This document shows positions 12,335 to 23,900 of a stretch of DNA of 64,000 nt, piece after piece. The translations under genes and the position numbers were made by a program. The DNA lies in the NCBI GenBank assembly GCA_028455995.1, contig JABELC010000011.1, positions 620,001-684,000 of the forward strand. The letters run 5' to 3'. The notes under the pieces were generated by a model. The model saw only the letters and a list, made by a program, of their open reading frames with translations, did no database searches and had not been told where the DNA came from. This stretch comes from Scleromitrula shiraiana. Taxonomy: Eukaryota; Ascomycota; Leotiomycetes; Helotiales; Sclerotiniaceae. Each line of letters begins with the position of its first letter. Position 1 is the first letter of the stretch.

Positions 12335-13936
12335 ATGATGGTTTTCTGGATACAGTTCACCTCCTGCGCGGTGTTGATTGGGATATATGCAATTTGGAAG
12401 TTATATTATGGATCTCCAAAGCATAAATTGGTACGTTCCTCAATGACCTCTTCCCTGATATCTACCAAAATCATGAGCTCAGTGGCCATCAATCTCAATT
12501 ACCAGTATCTAAGGTGTTTTGAATCACCTTTCAGCCCATCAATATGTTATCTTCATACATTGTATTGTCGAGTGACATGATAAACAGCATGATTTTCTAT
12601 CATTGATCATAACGTCTGATAAATTTGAACCTAAGGAGCAGGCAAAGAACGAGAAAAGTTTCGGTGTCGTGCAACAGTTGCCTATAATCTCACTACCGGA
12701 TTTTGACTTGCAAAATACGGAGCCTGTCAAGGAACGTCCTTTTAAGCCTGTGTATCATCTGACTATGGGTAATATCATTTTTTCTTTTAAATTACATCCC
12801 CCATAAGATCCTAGCAATCTACCTATTCTATTCGAGATCCATTATTCTCTCGAGTTGAAATCAAGCTTCCCAAGGCAGTGTCACGATAGTTAAGTTCAAA
12901 GATCCCAAACTCACCAAACCCAGGCCTCCAAGCATGCACACCATCCCAACTCCTCGAAATGGACAACACCTACCTCGCCCGCCTCTCAATCCGCAAACAA
13001 ATCATAGAATCCCACACCCCCATCGTCCTCCAAGCTCTCCCCTCCTCCTACACCGGCATCAACGAACTCTACACCTACCTCCTCGGCACCTACCTCCCCA
13101 CCCGTTTCCTCACCCTCTTCACCCTATCCCCCTCTCAAAACGCCCTCCTCAACAAAATAACCTCCCAACATCTCCCCCTTACCCCGCCATCTCCAATCCA
13201 AGCCCTTCGCGTCCTAGGCGAAAACATCGACACCGATTTTCTCGTTCTCGTTCCCTCTCCTGATGGCGATGGATATATCCTAGGGGGGTTCATAAGCTGT
13301 TTCCCCAGCGGATTTAACCCGCAGGAATTATTGGGTAAGAAGATTAGGGATATTCATAAGCCTGTGCCGGGGTATAAGGCGAAGTTGGAGAAGAGCATGT
13401 ATCGCAGTTTTGATCGATTGGAAGTGGGGAGGGTGGTTAAGAGGGTTAACGTGAGTTTTTCTAACTGGAACAAACGATTGTGTATATGAGGATAAAGATG
13501 ATCTATCCAAAATCCATCCATACTAATCCAACGTTTATTGATTGATTGATTGATTATAGTGGTCGATAACTACACATGACCGATTATTCGCCGCTAGTGG
13601 GAATCATCTCTACGAAGGTGAAGAAGTCGTAGAAGAAGATTTCGAAATAGACAATGTTAGCTTTCCCCTTTCCACCCCCTCTTTCCCACCATCTAATAAC
13701 CACAGACCTACCTCCGCTGCGAACGCCAACTGATGCACCGACTTCCACAAACCAAAAATCTCGTGTTCTCATTCAAGACATACCTAACACCAATTACCCA
13801 AGTCAAAGAAGAAGGATTAGGCGAGGATTTAGCAAATGCAATTGATGGGTTGAAGACGGGGAGTGTACCGGAGATGCACTTTTATAAGAGGGGTGTTGTA
13901 TGGGGGGAGAAGGTAAAGAGGTTTTTGAGAAGCTGA
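12335..13936 (+). CDS. DUF3445 / heme-dependent oxidative N-demethylase-like protein
   Basis: Member of the DUF3445 family (HODM alpha-subunit-like), common in filamentous fungi; a heme-dependent demethylation role is known only for bacterial relatives. Exons read are 12335-12430 (ATG-ATG start, one membrane anchor FWIQFTSCAVLIGIYAIW), about 12588-12768, 12924-13450, 13560-13655 and 13706-13936. Exon 2 may instead start at 12636, since both acceptors keep phase. Family landmarks are RPFKPVYHLTMG, LDTDF-like VLGENIDTDFLVLVPS, GYILGGFISCFPSGF, PVPGYKAKLEKSMYRSFDRLE, NWSITTHDRLF, CERQLMHRLPQTKNLVFSFKTYL, and a C-terminus with a basic VKRFLRS end. About 376 residues. The frame is clean across all junctions, so the gene is intact. 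The N-terminal anchor suggests an endomembrane location. Confidence 0.85.
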
Positions 13937-14153
13937 TTGATTGATTGATTACATATGGTGGAAGAGGATCAGTGGAGTGCTGATGGGAATGGGTATAACA
14001 ATCGCTTTGTAAATTCATTGGCTATAGCCAGCTCAAGACACGAAGATAAATAGACTAATTGTACATATCTAGTGGTGGTCAGGAATGAACCACTGATTAC
14101 ATACAAACAACTAAGAAGCAAGTAGAGATTTGCCAGCAAGCATCTCCAACAGC

Positions 14154-14648
14154 TTAAACATCCCCAGCCCCTGACACCGTATACCTAACGAACAAATCAC
14201 CCCTCGCATTCCTCTCCGCAAAAAATCCCATAACCCGATCAAACCTCTCCCCACTAAGTATCTGCAAATCGAATTCCTTTTTAAGGAGGTCAACCCCATT
14301 AAACCCCAAACGAATCTCATCCAAAATCCCATCAAACCCATGCTTCTGATCCTCCGAGTTCGTTCCCATACCCAAAATATCCTTACCGCAGATCAGTTCT
14401 CCCTTCTTGTGAAGAACTCCCCTAAGCTCTGACATCGTTACCCCTACCTTCTTGATCTCATCCTCCAGTCTGTCATTCTTATTCGCCCACATACGCGGGT
14501 ACTTCTGTTGATCGTCACTTTTCCGATGTTCTTCGCGTGTGGACTGAAATTTCTTCTGTGTGCCCGTGTTCGTGTTGAATGCATCTATGAGAAGTTGTTC
14601 TCGCTGCATGGTTAGTCTACGGAGGTGGGAATGGGTTTCTGTGCTCAT
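14154..14648 (-). CDS. hypothetical protein, 164 residues
   Basis: A single open frame from ATG at 14648 (MSTETHSHLRRLTM) to a stop at 14154. The protein is hydrophilic and charged, with a likely helical middle (NKNDRLEDEIKKVGVTMSELRGVL) and no signal peptide or membrane span. I do not recognise a family. It is convergent with the DUF3445 gene (about 220 bases apart), and its 5' end lies within a locally duplicated segment (14608-14838). It starts with in-frame ATGs at MST and at LTM, and the first is preferred. The open frame and its regular composition favour a real gene, but no homology supports it. Confidence 0.5.
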   Translation of the reverse strand: MSTETHSHLRRLTMQREQLLIDAFNTNTGTQKKFQSTREEHRKSDDQQKYPRMWANKNDRLEDEIKKVGVTMSELRGVLHKKGELICGKDILGMGTNSEDQKHGFDGILDEIRLGFNGVDLLKKEFDLQILSGERFDRVMGFFAERNARGDLFVRYTVSGAGDV

Positions 14649-14838
14649 TAGGACTAAGAAATGAGATGTATGGAAGGGCACAGATATCCATGGGCAAATT
14701 AACGAACAGTGAAAGGATAGGATATTGCATTAAGGAACCGGAACTACTTCTATTAATCTCTAGTCTTACAGCTTTCATGTTGATGCTTGCTTATGACAAA
14801 GACATACTGGATACTGTGTTGGGTAGCATAGTGGTGAT
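14608..14838. repeat. local direct duplication, copy A
   Basis: Matches 15108-15325 in the same orientation with many substitutions and indels. Shared blocks in order are ATGGTT, GGAGGTG, AAGGGC-CAGATATC-ATGGGCAA, and later AGCTTTCAT-TTGAT and ATGACAAAGACA. Copy A covers the first codons of the minus-strand hypothetical gene and its upstream region. The tRNA gene lies between the two copies. Confidence 0.6.
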
Positions 14839-14929
14839 AATCAAGCGAAGCACAACATCAGAATATAAACTGAAATTACCCCAAGATATTAGTCAAACAG
14901 AGCAAACATCATATTCTGTTCAGTTCTCA

Positions 14930-15014
14930 AGCACGATAGATCAGCGGAAGATCGCCGGGCTCATATCTTGAATGTGCCACCCGGAGGTCCCTGGATCGAA
15001 ACCAGGTCGTGCTA
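14930..15014 (+). tRNA. initiator tRNA-Met (CAT) with a 13-nt intron
   Basis: A complete cloverleaf can be folded by hand. The acceptor AGCACGA (14930-14936) pairs with TCGTGCT (15007-15013), with discriminator A at 15014. D stem GATC/GATC flanks AGCGGAA. Anticodon stem CCGGG (14955-14959) pairs with CCCGG (14980-14984), with anticodon CAT at 14962-14964. T stem CCTGG/CCAGG encloses loop ATCGAAA. Initiator features are present: an A at both loop positions 54 and 60, three consecutive G-C pairs under the anticodon loop, and the D-loop AGCGGAA. Thirteen bases (14966-14978) interrupt the loop immediately 3' of A37, the canonical intron position. A poly-T terminator follows at 15033. This is the translation-start tRNA; the intron would need the tRNA splicing endonuclease. 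Confidence 0.93.
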
Positions 15015-15032
15015 CAACTTTCTCTTCTGAGA

Positions 15033-15043
15033 TTTTTTTTTTT
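15033..15043 (+). terminator. RNA polymerase III terminator of the tRNA
   Basis: A run of eleven T begins 19 bases after the mature 3' end of the tRNA, followed by a second run of seven T at 15047-15053. Runs of four or more T on the coding strand end Pol III transcription. Confidence 0.8.
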
Positions 15044-15107
15044 CGATTTTTTTGCTTGCAGATGTGTAGCGAAGCATAGTGGTGGATAACGGGGCGAGAT
15101 AGATTTT

Positions 15108-15325
15108 ATGGTTGGCATATGGAGGTGAGTTTATATTTTCATTGAGATTGAGAAACAAGAGATACATGAAAGGGCGCAGATATCAATGGGCAAGTGATTG
15201 GGGAAGATTTTTTCTTAATAAATCAGAGCTACTTTCCACCAATGACTAGTATCATAGCTTTCATATTGATATTTCATGTATGACAAAGACAGGCATAGTA
15301 AATACTATGTCGAGAAGGAGGTATG
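15108..15325. repeat. local direct duplication, copy B
   Basis: Diverged counterpart of 14608-14838, about 500 bases downstream. The part matching the start of the hypothetical gene has no long open frame here, so copy B is a non-coding relic. Confidence 0.55.
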
Positions 15326-17354
15326 AAGTGCTTATGTCCAGACCTAGAAAGGGTGGTATGCCTCAGTGATTGTGGCAGTATAGATCAAACACAATTCAAA
15401 CATTCATGGCAAAGCAAGGCAGACACATTTGGCAACGACAACATGGATATTGGTAAATATGAATAAGTCATTTGTCATGTATGTAGATAAATTAGATATT
15501 AAGTATAGATCGAAGATCTTGACAGGCACATAGACTGCATGGCCAATAAAAGTATTCCCAAGTCCCCGAAGAAGCTTTTGACAATCTTGTCAAAGCAAGA
15601 AAGTATGTAACCTCAGCTGATTCCCAACTTTTCAGAAAAGTCGAAACGACATCATCAAAGTCAGGCGCCCAGCAACGGGTTGTAAGTATTCTTCGCACAG
15701 CGCGAAAACATCTCGTTTTATTAAAGAAATCGAGTGTCGTTAAGTAATGTTTTTTTGAAGCTGGCGTGTAAAGATAAGGAAAGATGAAGTGAAATAGAAT
15801 TGGCTTGCCCTGATAGCCCTTACCGTACATCCATAGGTGGCATCTATTGACAATCTTCCTATACCATCATCAAAGATCCCCTTATATGTGTATATATTTG
15901 GTTGAGGTTTGCAAGAAAGCTCGATCCCTGCGGAACCTGTTCGAAGAGAAGTAGTCAGAGCGATCCATTAGCAACCATTACAATGGCCTCACAGATTCGA
16001 GATCGATCAGAGTAGTGTGCGAAGGCATCCAGGCAGTTGACTACTCAATTGTATGTAGATTTTGGGCCTTGATTGCTGGAAAATTCAATAAGAGAATGGT
16101 GAGATTTTGTTCGTGAAGTAGTGTTGATGGGGGGAGAAATGTTCCAAGAAAAAAAAGAAAAAAAAAAGAAAAATTTAAAAGTCATGTTTACTTAGCGTGG
16201 AGCTAAGGGCAATATGGCTAGCACAAAAAGCACCTTTCCGAGGTCAAGAATAATGCGGGGCGAGCTCAAAAACACCCTCAAGTGCTCAGTAGTGTTTTGG
16301 TTCATGAATGCAGTTCTTTCCAGCTACCAGTTTGAAGATTTCCTTTGGTCTAGGTTCATAAATCTTGGGATATTTCATCAATGCCATTCATCCAAGTGAA
16401 GTCCACCGACAATAACTATATGACCCCAGGTACTTATTATTCATACACCAATCTCAACCTTCATATTTTATATATTCCTTCACAATTGGAAGTCATCTCA
16501 CCTGGGCAACTCCAAGGCTTTCTTTCCTAAGTGATGGAAGAAATTACGCCATACACCACTGCTGCAAACATCCTGTATTTCCATTACGTTTTAGTTTCCT
16601 TACCCGGCCTCATAACTCTTTTTGGCAGGTTTTTTTATATTATTTCTCTCCCAGCCTAACCTTCAATTGCGTCTCACAAACTGTTTCATTCTGACATTTG
16701 TTGACTCTGGAGAGATGTTGACTGGCTGGTTCATTAGGTATAAGTATTTTACACCGCTGTTATCGCATGGAATTCTAGGTATGATGTATGTAAGTAGCTG
16801 TAGTCTCACGCGGACTATGGAAATCCATGCTTAGGACGAAAGTTGGCAATTTTTTTCTTATGTTTTAGAGGCTCTTGGAGAGGGCACAGCCGTTCTTTCC
16901 AAGGTTCTATAGTTTGATATAAGGCTTTTTAGTTCCCGATGCACCAGATGATGGTAGAAAGAGGAGAAGATTAATTCTAGTGGATTTCTTGGTTTGGGGG
17001 ATCTGAAGGCTAGTATCAATTTTTCTTTATTTCTCGTTGTATCATGCCGCAGGAACTCAATTGTTTTCTTTACCGAAGTAGATCTAGAGTATAAAGTCAC
17101 TTCCCCGCAATATCCAATTCTTTATTCTCTTAATCCACCATTCAAGGAGTTTTTTTGTACCACATGGTGTCATTGAAGACGCAATTCACTCGATATCTTT
17201 GTAGTATTTGAAGGCACCTGGGTATTTAATATTTAAACTTTTGCTAGGCCAGTATCTCAGGCAAAACAACAACAAAAATAATAAGCAAGTTGAAATCGAA
17301 CAATCAACAATTTACCCACTTCAAAGCGCATAAGGATTAAAAAAAAATTAAAAA
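15326..17354. other. gene-poor stretch before the Par32-like gene
   Basis: No recognised gene. A minus-strand open frame at 15830-15492 (112 residues, true ATG, starts MYGKGYQGKP) has no known domain and might be a small or decayed gene; I give it low weight. An A-rich run lies at 16149-16175. The last 100 bases before 17355 are A-rich (AAAAAAATTAAAAA just before the ATG), typical of a fungal 5' leader. Confidence 0.4.
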
Positions 17355-17954
17355 ATGGCAGCAGTACCTCAGCAGCTTGCTGATGAAGAGCTTCGACGCA
17401 CCAATTCATCTTCTATAAGATCAGCAAATCTTTCCCATGGTCGCGGTGGAGCTGGTAAGCTTTCCCATACCTCCCAAGCAATTTTACTCTCCTTTTCTAA
17501 TTATTTCAAAGGCAATATTGGAACCTCTTTTCATGATGCGGATCCAGTTACTCTAGATACCCCAACTCTGAAAGGTGAAGTCTACACAACCGGCCGTGGA
17601 GGTAGTGGCAACATGGCAAAGAATACCGACCCTGAGGCTGCTAGGCGGGCTCAAGATGTTGTTGGGTAAGTGCTGGCACTATTTCTTTAATGAACTCGAC
17701 CTTTATTTGCGAAACTAACCTTTCTTCCTACTAGTAATCCACGAAGAGAATCAACGGGATCATCGCACGTCGGTCGAGGTGGCGCAGCGAACGTCTTCAA
17801 ACCAAGCGCAGCCGAACTCGCAGCCGCACAACGGGAAAATTCTAAATTGAATAATAGTGCGATCGCCGATGATTTCGAAGATACCAAACAACCCGAAAAG
17901 GGACTTGCAGATAAGGGAAAGGAGTGGTTAAGAGGAAAAATTGGCAGATCTTGA
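17355..17954 (+). CDS. DUF3602 / Par32-like GRGGxGN-repeat protein
   Basis: Three exons, 17355-17454, 17512-17665 and 17735-17954, encode 157 residues. The mark of the family is the short repeat GRGGxGN: here HGRGGAGNI, TGRGGSGNM and VGRGGAANV, with a Ser-rich, charged C-terminal part. The first repeat is split by intron 1. DUF3602 includes yeast Par32/Amu1, a phosphoprotein that responds to TOR inhibition and inhibits ammonium transporters; whether the fungal member does the same is inference. The protein has no signal peptide and looks largely disordered. Both introns keep phase and have GT/AG ends. The start is the only ATG before the conserved region and has an A-rich context. Confidence 0.85.
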
Positions 17955-20900
17955 ACGTTGAGCGATGGGTCATTATGGAGTGGAGTTGTAAGGCGTGGAC
18001 CGGAATGATATCAGGCGTTGGTGGATTTTACTTTGGTAATATGGATGGAGTTGAATATTACTGAAGACCATAGTCAGATTTTGACTAGAGATGCACGCAA
18101 GTGTTGCTGCAAACTCGCACAAGAGGATAGCGGGTGTTGCCTTGTTCCTCTTTCCAAGGGTCTATATACCACATACCGTCTTTGACATGCCCATCTCGAT
18201 ATAGACGATATGGCTAGACAGTCGGTGCGTTGCTAGATCAAATAAAAGTCATTTTCTATAATCGATACATACATACATACATACATACCCGAAGACTTAT
18301 TTTTAGACTGAACAGCAGACAGATGGATCGACATTGAATTATGCTTTTGGGGGCGACATTTGTTATATGGTGTTGGTGAATACATACCCAGCCAGCTCTG
18401 CAGCAAAAAATAACCTCGTGTGGTAGTTTCGAAACATCCACGGAAGATCGACCAACTAGATCCTTGAATCTCCCAAGGGAGGGGAGGATTGGCAGCGGTA
18501 AATGTTATGTTGTGTCATTCAATGGTTTCGGACAGAAGCAAAAACGTCGTTCGGAAGGAAGCACGAACGATGCAAATGGCTTATGTTATGATTTGATATG
18601 GTGTTTTTATGCATTAATTGCTTGCAGAATATCCACCCGGGTATGAGTGTCCGTGAATGTATATATGCGGGATCCCATCATCAACCGGCATTGTTTACAA
18701 GTGCCCCGAATGGTCGGTCCATGGATTATCCATATGCCGCTATTGTATCACCCAATATCACCGTAGCAATGTAAGGACATGATATGTTCTTCTTGGTGGG
18801 TGAGCTCGGTGAGGTGTTGTATGTACTCTAGCTAGCTAGCCAAATGTATGGATGGATGTGATGTTTCATCGCGCGGCACACGCCGACAGGTAAGTAAGTG
18901 TAAGTGGCTACCGGTATCCTGTTCTGTACGTACATCGATAATACAATGATTCATCTCGGTAGCTAGGTATCATGACCATTGATATGGATATGGATATGGA
19001 TATGGATATGGATATTCCCGTCCTTGTCAATATTATTTCTCCGGGGGTGTAACCGCGGCGGCGTGCGGTGCGGAAATGTAGGTACGGTACAGTACTGTGC
19101 TATTCTGTACTATGAACAGCGATGCGGTGGGAATCTAGATGTACTGTACTGTTGATTTCCCGTGTCAGGGAAAAGAGGGGGAAGCCCTTGGAAATGGATA
19201 TCATAGAGTCGAGTACTTCATTTCATGAATTCTTTTAATACCTTTATCTCCGGCTTAATCCTGGTTTGGGTTGGTCTGGTATGTATGCATGTATGTATGT
19301 GAGTAAGTACATACATATCCTTAATGAGGGAGATAGATAGAAGGACATCTTCCCAATGCCATTTAGTCAGTCTCGAGTCACTGGAGTGACAAAGACCGAG
19401 TAATCGAGGGCAATGTACATTTTTGGAATGGGGTGGAATGGGTTAGATGTATGTTCGGTGTACAGTAACATTTATTCATTGATCCATCCTATCCTGTCAA
19501 TGCAGACATCATCCAGTTGGGTAAGCCGGCACTGCACCCATCCTTTTACTCGGGCTCCCGATGCCTCGGTGATGGTGATGATGACAGGGAGAAAAGAGCG
19601 CATACATACATACATGCATGCATGGTCTTATGAGTAAGTACATGATCGATGCAGAACGAACGGACAGAGGTGATATATCCAAGAAGGGTATAGAAAAGTA
19701 CAAATGCAAACGGTTAGTTTCCCAAATGACAGCAGCGCAGCAGCCCAAACGAGGGGAAAAGCCATTCACCCATCACAGGCAAGAGACAGCTTATGAAACT
19801 AAACGGTGGTACTACACGGTACCATGGTATTGACATATCGGAGGTACATGGAGAAACATGGATAAATAAGACCACTTTTTTTTCCCTCTCTCGCTTTCTT
19901 GGTCTTATCCTCTTGGCTTGGTGGATGAGGGTTAAAACTTGGACTTGGGGTCGATGTGAGTGGGTGTGTGGTTGCACGACAGCCGTTGGAGAGAGGAGAT
20001 GGGATGAGGATGGGGGGATGAGTGGTACGGGTTTTGTGTATTGTACATAGCACAGTACATATGTAGGTAGTTTCTTGATTAGGTATCTATAGAACCTGAC
20101 GCTGAATCAGGGAATTTCGACAGGTTTTCAGCAACTAGTACTAGTATATTATAACTCAAATGATATATCTAATGCTAAAAAGTGCCTTTATCACCAAGAA
20201 AATCCTTTTATAATACAAAAATTAAATTATATAATAATTATATACTTTCAAGTTATAATTATATTATAAACACAATCATATCAAACAATTTACATCTTTC
20301 TATTATTCAATTTTATATACTATATAACTCAAATTATCTCTCTATTTTGCTATCTACTTTATCGCTACTTTCCCCCCCCCATTACTCCTATCCAACCATT
20401 CTATATCTAACTAAATATAAAGACATCTTAAATCAAAACCATACACATATTATAATAAATGGCAAAATCCTCCTATAGGTTTTCCCTGACATCATGTGCC
20501 CATAGGGGTACTTAGTGATATTCTTCACTTTTACCTTCCTAATACACATATCTATACAACATAATCTACTGAAGTCGTTCCCTTGTTCCACAAATGATAA
20601 TCAGTACATTTTATAAATCCTTTGCCGCAATTATTCTCCTAATCAATTACATAGTAGTTATCCAAATCTATCCGTCTCATGACGAAATCAAAGACATAAG
20701 ATACTGATACTAGTACATAAAAATAATCCCCACCTCAATCTCAAGCTAGCACCTTCATCGCCCTCGTAAACCATCATATCACATCACCTTTCCTTTCCTT
20801 CCCTTGCAAATTCACAAATCCGATCCCCGAAATCCTAATCTTCCCCATCTATCGTTCTCAAAACTCCACTGAAACCCACTCAGTATGTAGGTACTTACGT

Positions 20901-23900
20901 ATACTTCCCTAGCTTCTCAGTCTCCGTAGATGTGTATAGTAACTTGGATTAGCTCTAGGCTCTGCTCTTCTGTTTGTTCCTGACCGGTTATCGATAATGT
21001 AGCTAGTATGGACGGTTCATCCGTTCAATATCCATATTCACATATATATCCCTGACCTTGTAATTTTCCTTTGACCTTGTTCATCTCATCACATGGCAAC
21101 GGCACAGAGCCCGGGGCAAGCCGACAAGCTCAAGCTTAAGTTGAATCGTCAATCTTTGCCCGAAAGATTACATCCGAAAAGCTTCTGTGATCGCCGCGTT
21201 TACAAATACATATCCAGATGGTTGTTTGGCGAAATAGTTACCGATTCTTACGGATGCGGTATTGGTTCTAACAGTTAGTGAGTGTGCAGTGAGAAATGTA
21301 CACCACACCAAGTAGGTATGATTTTCAGACCCCAAGATTACTTGGTTCGATGTGAAGAGATACCGATAAATGCAAGAAGGTATTTTGTTGGGTTTTGCTT
21401 ACTGTGTTATTATGCTTACTAGAGTATGGATGTACTGTACAGTATCGTGTTGGAACTTTGAAAATATGTACAAGTATCGTCATCAATGACCGTGTATATA
21501 TTCCGTTGTATTAGAAGGAACTATTCCGCAGTAAGTGAATTTAGCCAAAAACATGGGATGAGGATTGGATGAAAACTACAGTAGGTAAATTGAATCCTTG
21601 TCTACTTGCTTGCCCTGAACCACTCACAACTCACAGCCACTCGTATGTGCAAGCAAAGCAAACGGAGTATAAACCATGTTCCCTAACTCTAGTCGGTCTT
21701 ACATCGTGCTGTACTTAACCTTAATGCTTGCTTCGTCTGTACCAAACCAACGGTAAACATCTCCTCTCGTCATTCGTCCTCTGCTATCTAATCCAATCGG
21801 ACTTTCCTCTTTGCTATTCTTGCTGGCATGGAATCGGGGATCATTTTGTATCTGTCACTACAAGGATGAAAGGGATATGTGAGCCGAGTTTTGCTTTAGA
21901 AAATGGGTCAGTTCACGGGTATGATATCGTAGGTAGATACAGTATCTTTCTCGGTGAAGTTTTGATGTCTGATCACACTAGGCTTTTAATGTAGTCTTAG
22001 AATCAGTCACTGATTATTGTAGGGCCCTCGTTAGGGCTTTCATTTGCTAGTCATCATTAAAACGGTGTGTAAGATAGTACGTACAGGTTATACATAGTAG
22101 CTTTTATGTAGCTACGCGTAGATACTGTTGTACTCGATATACTTCAAGATCAGCCATAAATTATACTCACTTGAGCCAAGAATTATGAAGGCGGTTCGTT
22201 GAACATCCGAATTAATTGTGCAACGCGACCTGAAGATAAACAAGAACTAATTAAAGCAAAATAACATCTTCAATTAGCTTTTGATTTATTCTTTCCATGT
22301 TTTTCATCTGCGGTATACAAATAAACCCTGTATCACTTGAACATGCAAGTATATTTAGATGATCCTTTCCTTTTCAGCTACATAGTAGATAAATATGATA
22401 TACAGTACTTGCTACGTATGTAAATAGAGCTACTTAGATATACAACATTAAACTCCTACGCCCCTTTATTGCCGCTTGAATCTTTTCCGACGGGCCCCGG
22501 CCTTCAAACGTTCTTGCATATACTGGATACTTTGAGTTCCACAACTTAAGTTCATGCCGAATTGAGTATATATGTAGGATAAAAAACTGGATTTATTTCA
22601 TTCTATTTTGGTTTGCTCTTGAATTTATATCTCATCTAATATGTTCATGTACGGTAGGGTGGATATGCATAGACTACTGGAACTAGTTCACGGGTCTAAA
22701 ATGTACATGTACGCACGGTATGTGTCAAAAAAAGGAATCGACTTTTTAGATTAGAGCTACCTAGTTGATGGATCATGACATGACGGCTGCAATGCAATGC
22801 AACTCAACATTAATTCAAGCATTTGAGTTAAGCAAGTCAACCTTACTTGAAAACCCAGCGTTTTGGGCTCTGACTTGGCTTGTTTAAATTTTATGGAATA
22901 TCTTCTAAGCCTTGATGCGTGCGTGGTATTTTTCATCCCGTGAATTGAACTTTAACTTCATTTATATCAACTCAGAGTCATGCAATGGGTTGATGAGTAT
23001 CTACTAGGTTATAGAATGACGACTGTGTAGATAGATTGTATATGCTATTGATTATATACTTTCTTTCTTTATCAATATCGTCATATACTTGACATAGGAG
23101 ACTTTTCTCTATGCCCATTCTGTTGTACAACATTTCGACGAAACAGTGCTCACAAAGCAGACTTGCCAACAATTTTCTTTTTTTTTGTCACTTACATTCC
23201 AAGTTCATCTTATATTAGAAATGCCCAAGTGTATATTGATATACTGTACTACCAACCTTGAAATCTTAACATTAATGACTCTACTTAAGTTATGAAAGTT
23301 TTGTAGAAATTTCGTCCGACAAGAAGCCCTTCTTGCTTTTCTCTTTTTGGATCACCTCCGCAACTTCAATATAGCAGCACCAGCAATATTATAGTTAGAA
23401 ATTCCGGGAGATCGTCAAAAATTTATTCGGCCGAATGAGAATTAAGAACCAAAAACACAGACAAGCTTTTGATCCATTGACTTGGTCTTGGACCCTCCAA
23501 GGTTTCTTACTAGCTAGGTACATACATAAGATGGATAGTACCTACGTAGGTAGATAGTCACAATATATTCCGTCTCCATCTTTCCCACCACTTTCTGAGA
23601 TATCAGTACCCAATCCAATACCTTCAACGGATTTGAGGTCTATGATCTGGACCTTCTCACTAAAAGAATAATCCTAGGAAAATAGGAAAAACCTCCACTC
23701 AAATTCATCTGCCGAGAATAGAGAGGAGGAGCGAGCGTGAGCTTTTCTAAGAAACAAATAAACGAACCAAAATATAAAAATAAGATCTTACGATATCCGA
23801 AGCATCCAATCAACCCATACATATATATACTGTACTATTTAATTATTTTCAGACTTCGAAGTTCGGACCAATTCAACTAAAGGGATATTGGGTGAATATA

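Noticed and set aside
15492..15830. 112-residue minus-strand frame as a gene
   Set aside because: True ATG but no recognised domain, neighbour or splice context; kept only as a remark in the gene-poor stretch.
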